Source: Candidatus Levyibacteriota bacterium (lineage in GTDB: Bacteria; Patescibacteriota; Microgenomatia; Levybacterales; UBA12049). Taken from it: a DNA stretch of 8,680 nucleotides. The first letter of the stretch is position 1. Every line of letters starts with the position of its first letter. The notes under the pieces were generated by a model that worked only from the letters and a program-made list of their open reading frames with translations, was not told the origin of the DNA and searched no databases. The DNA lies in assembly GCA_016182225.1 (NCBI GenBank), contig JACOXV010000064.1:1-8680 (forward strand), read 5' to 3'. A program made the translations under genes and the position numbers. Below, piece after piece: positions 7,101 to 8,680 of this stretch.

Positions 7101-7422
7101 TGTATTTTTTTAGTACGCCCTTTCTATATAAATCCAAACCGCAGTTGAGCGCTGTTTGTCCCCCGAAAGAAAGAAAAATTCCATCAGGTTTTTCCTTCTT
7201 TATAACTTTTTCTACAAAAAAACTGTTGATTGGAAGAAAATATATTTTGTCAGCAAGATTTTCTGAAGTCTGAATCGTAGCGATGTTTGGATTAACTAAA
7301 ACTGTTTTAATTCCCTCTTCTTTTAAAGCTTTAATTGCCTGAGAACCGGAATAATCAAACTCTCCTGCCTCACCAATTTTTAATGCGCCGCTGCCAAGTA
7401 CCAGTACTTTTTTAATTTTCAT
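4177..7422 (-). CDS. carB: Carbamoyl-phosphate synthase large subunit, CAD-like
   Basis: CarB makes carbamoyl phosphate from bicarbonate, ammonia and two ATP for pyrimidine (and possibly arginine) synthesis in the cytoplasm. Its 1081 residues are close to the roughly 1070 usual for the family and hold the full layout. The first ATP-grasp half (1-400) has FGGQTALNC at 86-94, the GGQGSG loop at 171-176, NVQFA with Gln278, and Glu296 and Asn298. An oligomerisation region covers about 401-550. The second ATP-grasp half (555-935) has Gln827, Glu839, Asn841 and Arg843. A methylglyoxal-synthase-like regulatory domain covers about 936-1081. Wording such as MDPLGIHTGESIVIAPSQTL, SMKSVGEVMGIGR and VEMTSTGEVACFG follows animal CAD more than E. 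coli CarB. The frame extends to 7452, but the ATG at 7422 is preferred because it overlaps the carA stop as ATGA and gives the standard N-terminus (KVLVLGSG). No strong Shine-Dalgarno is seen, so coupling to carA is likely. Confidence 0.96.
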   Translation of the reverse strand: MKIKKVLVLGSGALKIGEAGEFDYSGSQAIKALKEEGIKTVLVNPNIATIQTSENLADKIYFLPINSFFVEKVIKKEKPDGIFLSFGGQTALNCGLDLYRKGVLKKYKVEILGSPISAIELSEDRKKFAKHLKKINVSTPPSLAARNIKEAINHAEKLGYPVMVRSGFALGGQGSGIANNQTELKEILEKAFSFAKQVLIEKYLHHHKEVEYEVVRDSFDNAVAVCNMENMDPLGIHTGESIVIAPSQTLTNHEYHKLRSISIKIARSIGIIGECNVQFALNPNPKDGELEYYVIELNARLSRSSALASKATGYPLAYVAAKLALGKNLTELKNKITDATQFCFEPALDYVTVKIPRWDIEKFKNAEEKIGSSMKSVGEVMGIGRTFEEAYQKAIRMLDLDFEGAVNDEIFKKSSIKDVELFLINPTPKRIFAISEGLYRNMKIEKIYKLTGIDPWFLYRIKNIIDHEILLRMKLRKDKNSLDKQAVLKLKQLGISDKRIGALVGKRGLEIREIRNNLGIKPFVHQIDTLAGEFPAKTNYLYMTYNSSHNDLTSSGNDSVIVLGSGPYRIGSSVEFDWTSVTAINTLKKHSKKSIVINCNPETVSTDYDISDRLYFEELTFERIADIYEYENPFGIIVSVGGQTPNNRARALEKKGFKILGTSPRNIDRAEDRSKFSSLLDSFSISQPDWNKFTQISDALNFSKKVGFPVLVRPSFVLSGSNMRIIYSREELASFLKKILSISRDYPITISRFITDAKEIEIDAVAEKGIIKTFAISEHIENAGVHSGDASIIFPPQKIYIETLKQLRKIAEILAKELSITGPFNIQCLAKDNDVSVIEINLRASRTFPFISKVTGVNFIEEAVDAFFGKSGEEKNIDIMKFNFVAAKVAQFSFARLTGADPVLDVEMTSTGEVACFGDQTEEAFLKAEISVGGRIPKKGIFISLGGDENKIKFLETIKRLKMLKIPIFATEKTSIFLNRNGIKSKKLFKIHEEKNPNVLEYFQKGLIDLAINITDNNLKKDINDDYFIRRTAVDHNIPLFTNVKKAELFIKAITEVNLNELPVKSWDEYGARDVNRGVGD

Positions 7423-8501
7423 ATTTTTTCCAAGAAAAAGTCGAAAATCCATTCTGTGTCTTCAGGCCCGGGAGTTGCTTCTGGATGGAATTGAACAGAC
7501 ATTAATGATTTGTTTTTATGAACTATTCCTTCATTTGATCCGTCATTGGCATTTGTAAACCAAGCCTTAAAACCAGAGGGAATTTTACTTACCTCAAATC
7601 CGTGATTTTGAGTAGTAATAAAGCATCGTTTCGATCTCTCCATTATGCATGGTTGATTTTGACTCCTATGGCCATATTTAAGTTTTTTTGTATCTCCGCC
7701 TGCGGCCAGTGATAAGAGCTGATGACCTAAGCAAATTCCAAGAATCGGCATGTTTAATCTAAATAGTTTTTGAATATTTTCAATAGTCTCTTTGACGTAT
7801 TTAGGATTTCCTGGCCCATTTGATACAATTACACCACTAATTTTTTCGTTTAGTTGGGCTGATGTAGTGTCAAAGTTCCACGGGACTGTAATTACGTTTA
7901 CGCCTTTTTTAATGAGCGCACGCTGAATATTTTTTTTAGCGCCGCAATCTATAAGAAGAATATTTCTTGCACGATTATTAGTTATCAATTTGTTAATTAT
8001 TTTTGTAGATACTTGTTCGACTAAATTTTCTTTATTCGGATCATAAAAACCTGCCTCGCTCGCCTCGCTGCGAAGCGGGCCGGCCGGCGGGTCAATATCC
8101 TCTCCATTTGAGATTTTTCCAAGAATAGTTCCTTTTTCTCGAATAATCTGCGTTAATAGTCTTGTGTCTTTAATAATCAGTCCCGGGATGTTTTCTTCAA
8201 TTAACCATCTGCCAAGAGTCTTTTTGCTTTGAAAATGGTAAGGAGTATCAATGTAATCAGATACTATCAGGCCGGAAACCATAATTTTATCTGATTCCCA
8301 AAGTTTTTTGTCGGGAATACCATAATTACCAACGAGAGGATAGGTCAATATTAAAATTTGTCCTTTATATGAAGGATCCGTGAGGTTTTCGGGATATCCC
8401 ATCATTCCCGTAGAGAAAACCAATTCCCCGCTCGCGGATTCCAAAGCGCCAAAATTTTCTCCTTCGAATGTCATCCCGTTGGAAAAAATTAATGCGCCCA
8501 T
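7419..8501 (-). CDS. carA: Carbamoyl-phosphate synthase small (glutaminase) subunit, CAD-like
   Basis: CarA hydrolyses glutamine and passes ammonia to CarB. Its 360 residues comprise the CPSase small-subunit N-domain (about 1-130) and a class I glutamine amidotransferase domain (about 178-357). The triad is visible: Cys257 in GICLGHQ, and His339 and Glu341 in FHPEA. The supporting QNHGF lies at 298-302. TGMMGYPENLTDPSYKGQ, TYPLVGNYGIP and FTNANDGSNEGIVH nearly repeat the human CAD glutaminase domain as I recall it. Residues 137-151 are an unusual GC-rich insert between the domains. The ATG follows the pyrB TAA after a single base, and the TGA overlaps the carB ATG, so the three genes are co-transcribed. 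A class II or other amidotransferase is excluded by the motifs. Confidence 0.96.
   Translation of the reverse strand: MGALIFSNGMTFEGENFGALESASGELVFSTGMMGYPENLTDPSYKGQILILTYPLVGNYGIPDKKLWESDKIMVSGLIVSDYIDTPYHFQSKKTLGRWLIEENIPGLIIKDTRLLTQIIREKGTILGKISNGEDIDPPAGPLRSEASEAGFYDPNKENLVEQVSTKIINKLITNNRARNILLIDCGAKKNIQRALIKKGVNVITVPWNFDTTSAQLNEKISGVIVSNGPGNPKYVKETIENIQKLFRLNMPILGICLGHQLLSLAAGGDTKKLKYGHRSQNQPCIMERSKRCFITTQNHGFEVSKIPSGFKAWFTNANDGSNEGIVHKNKSLMSVQFHPEATPGPEDTEWIFDFFLEKI
8051..8093 (-). repeat. GC-rich in-frame insert in carA with a 10-bp palindrome
   Basis: Thirty-five of these 43 bases are G or C, whereas the flanking coding sequence is strongly AT-rich. It encodes DPPAGPLRSEASEAG (residues 137-151) in the linker between the two CarA domains. 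It contains a perfect 10-bp palindrome, GCCGGCCGGC (8079-8088), and a short hairpin CGCT/AGCG (8066-8069 with 8074-8077). It looks like a small inserted repeat element tolerated in frame, but no second copy is in the window. Confidence 0.5.
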
Positions 8502-8502
8502 A

Positions 8503-8680
8503 TTATCTAGACTTTCCTAAAATAAGAGCAAGAAGTGCCATCCTAACATACATTCCATTTCGAATTTGTGTTCGCAAATACCCTGCACGTGGATCAGCAT
8601 CGACATTAAGATCAATTTCGCCAACTCGAGGAAGGGGGTCAAGAATAATAAGATTTTCATTTCCCCGTTCTTGTAAAAGT
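8503..8680 (-). CDS. pyrB: Aspartate carbamoyltransferase catalytic chain, C-terminal 58 residues (5' end outside window)
   Basis: The visible tail matches aspartate carbamoyltransferase, which condenses carbamoyl phosphate with aspartate in the second step of pyrimidine synthesis. It has ILDPLPRVGEI, which corresponds to the family's HPLPRVxEI carbamoyl-phosphate/aspartate loop. This is followed by DADPRAGYLRTQIRNGMYVRMALLALILG in overlapping form, typical of the final helix. DADPRAGY and NGMYVRMALLA are closer to the CAD domain than to E. coli PyrB. Two oddities stand out: Asp replaces the usual His before PLPR, and the YLRTQIRNGM stretch is one residue longer than CAD as I recall it. The TAA (8505-8503) ends one base before the carA ATG. 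The catalytic Ser-Thr-Arg-Thr loop is outside the window. Confidence 0.93.
   Translation of the reverse strand, partial: LLQERGNENLIILDPLPRVGEIDLNVDADPRAGYLRTQIRNGMYVRMALLALILGKSR

Noticed and set aside
7423..7452. Ten-residue N-terminal extension of CarB
   Set aside because: The extension falls within carA and precedes the standard CarB N-terminus; the ATG at 7422 forms an ATGA overlap with the carA stop.

Overview
The window is an AT-rich, gene-dense bacterial segment. TGA acts as a normal stop codon, so the standard code 11 applies. The best guess is a Candidate Phyla Radiation (Patescibacteria) genome, perhaps Microgenomates. This rests on secreted proteins with Thr-Pro linkers, an LPPTG-type C-terminus, a SurA-like membrane chaperone without other outer-membrane genes, and very tight gene packing. 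It is inferred from style and was not tested by phylogeny.

Layout, left to right. (1) 1-251, minus strand: the 5' part of a csoR copper-sensor repressor, with its own promoter and a perfect 8-bp inverted-repeat operator over the start region (250-297). (2) 305-3098, minus strand: a three-gene cell-surface operon transcribed right to left. It encodes a membrane-anchored SurA-like chaperone with a degenerate parvulin region, a cysteine-rich secreted protein with a Pro/Thr linker, and a cohesin-like/Fn3-like protein with an LPPTG anchor. Both junctions are ATGA stop/start overlaps. (3) 3099-3230: a divergent, AT-rich promoter region. (4) 3231-4199, plus strand: a D-Ala-D-Ala carboxypeptidase with a non-ATG start. 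(5) 4177-8680, minus strand: a pyrimidine operon pyrB (3' end only) - carA - carB. Its carB end overlaps the carboxypeptidase end tail to tail by 23 bp.

How the genes work together: CarA releases ammonia from glutamine, CarB makes carbamoyl phosphate, and PyrB joins it to aspartate, which are the first two steps of UMP synthesis. All three read more like the matching domains of animal CAD than like the E. coli enzymes. In the surface operon the chaperone is encoded first and probably assists the two exported proteins encoded after it. The carboxypeptidase trims peptidoglycan, which may be the attachment point for LPPTG proteins. CsoR probably controls a copper-handling gene left of the window.

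The most interesting points are: the CAD-like character of the pyr operon; a GC-rich 43-bp in-frame insert in carA; a membrane-proximal QxQ(D/E)IRQxA motif shared by two otherwise unrelated surface-operon proteins; the unrecognised 12-cysteine secreted protein; and the compact CsoR promoter/operator. I see no CRISPR array, tRNA, rRNA or insertion sequence.
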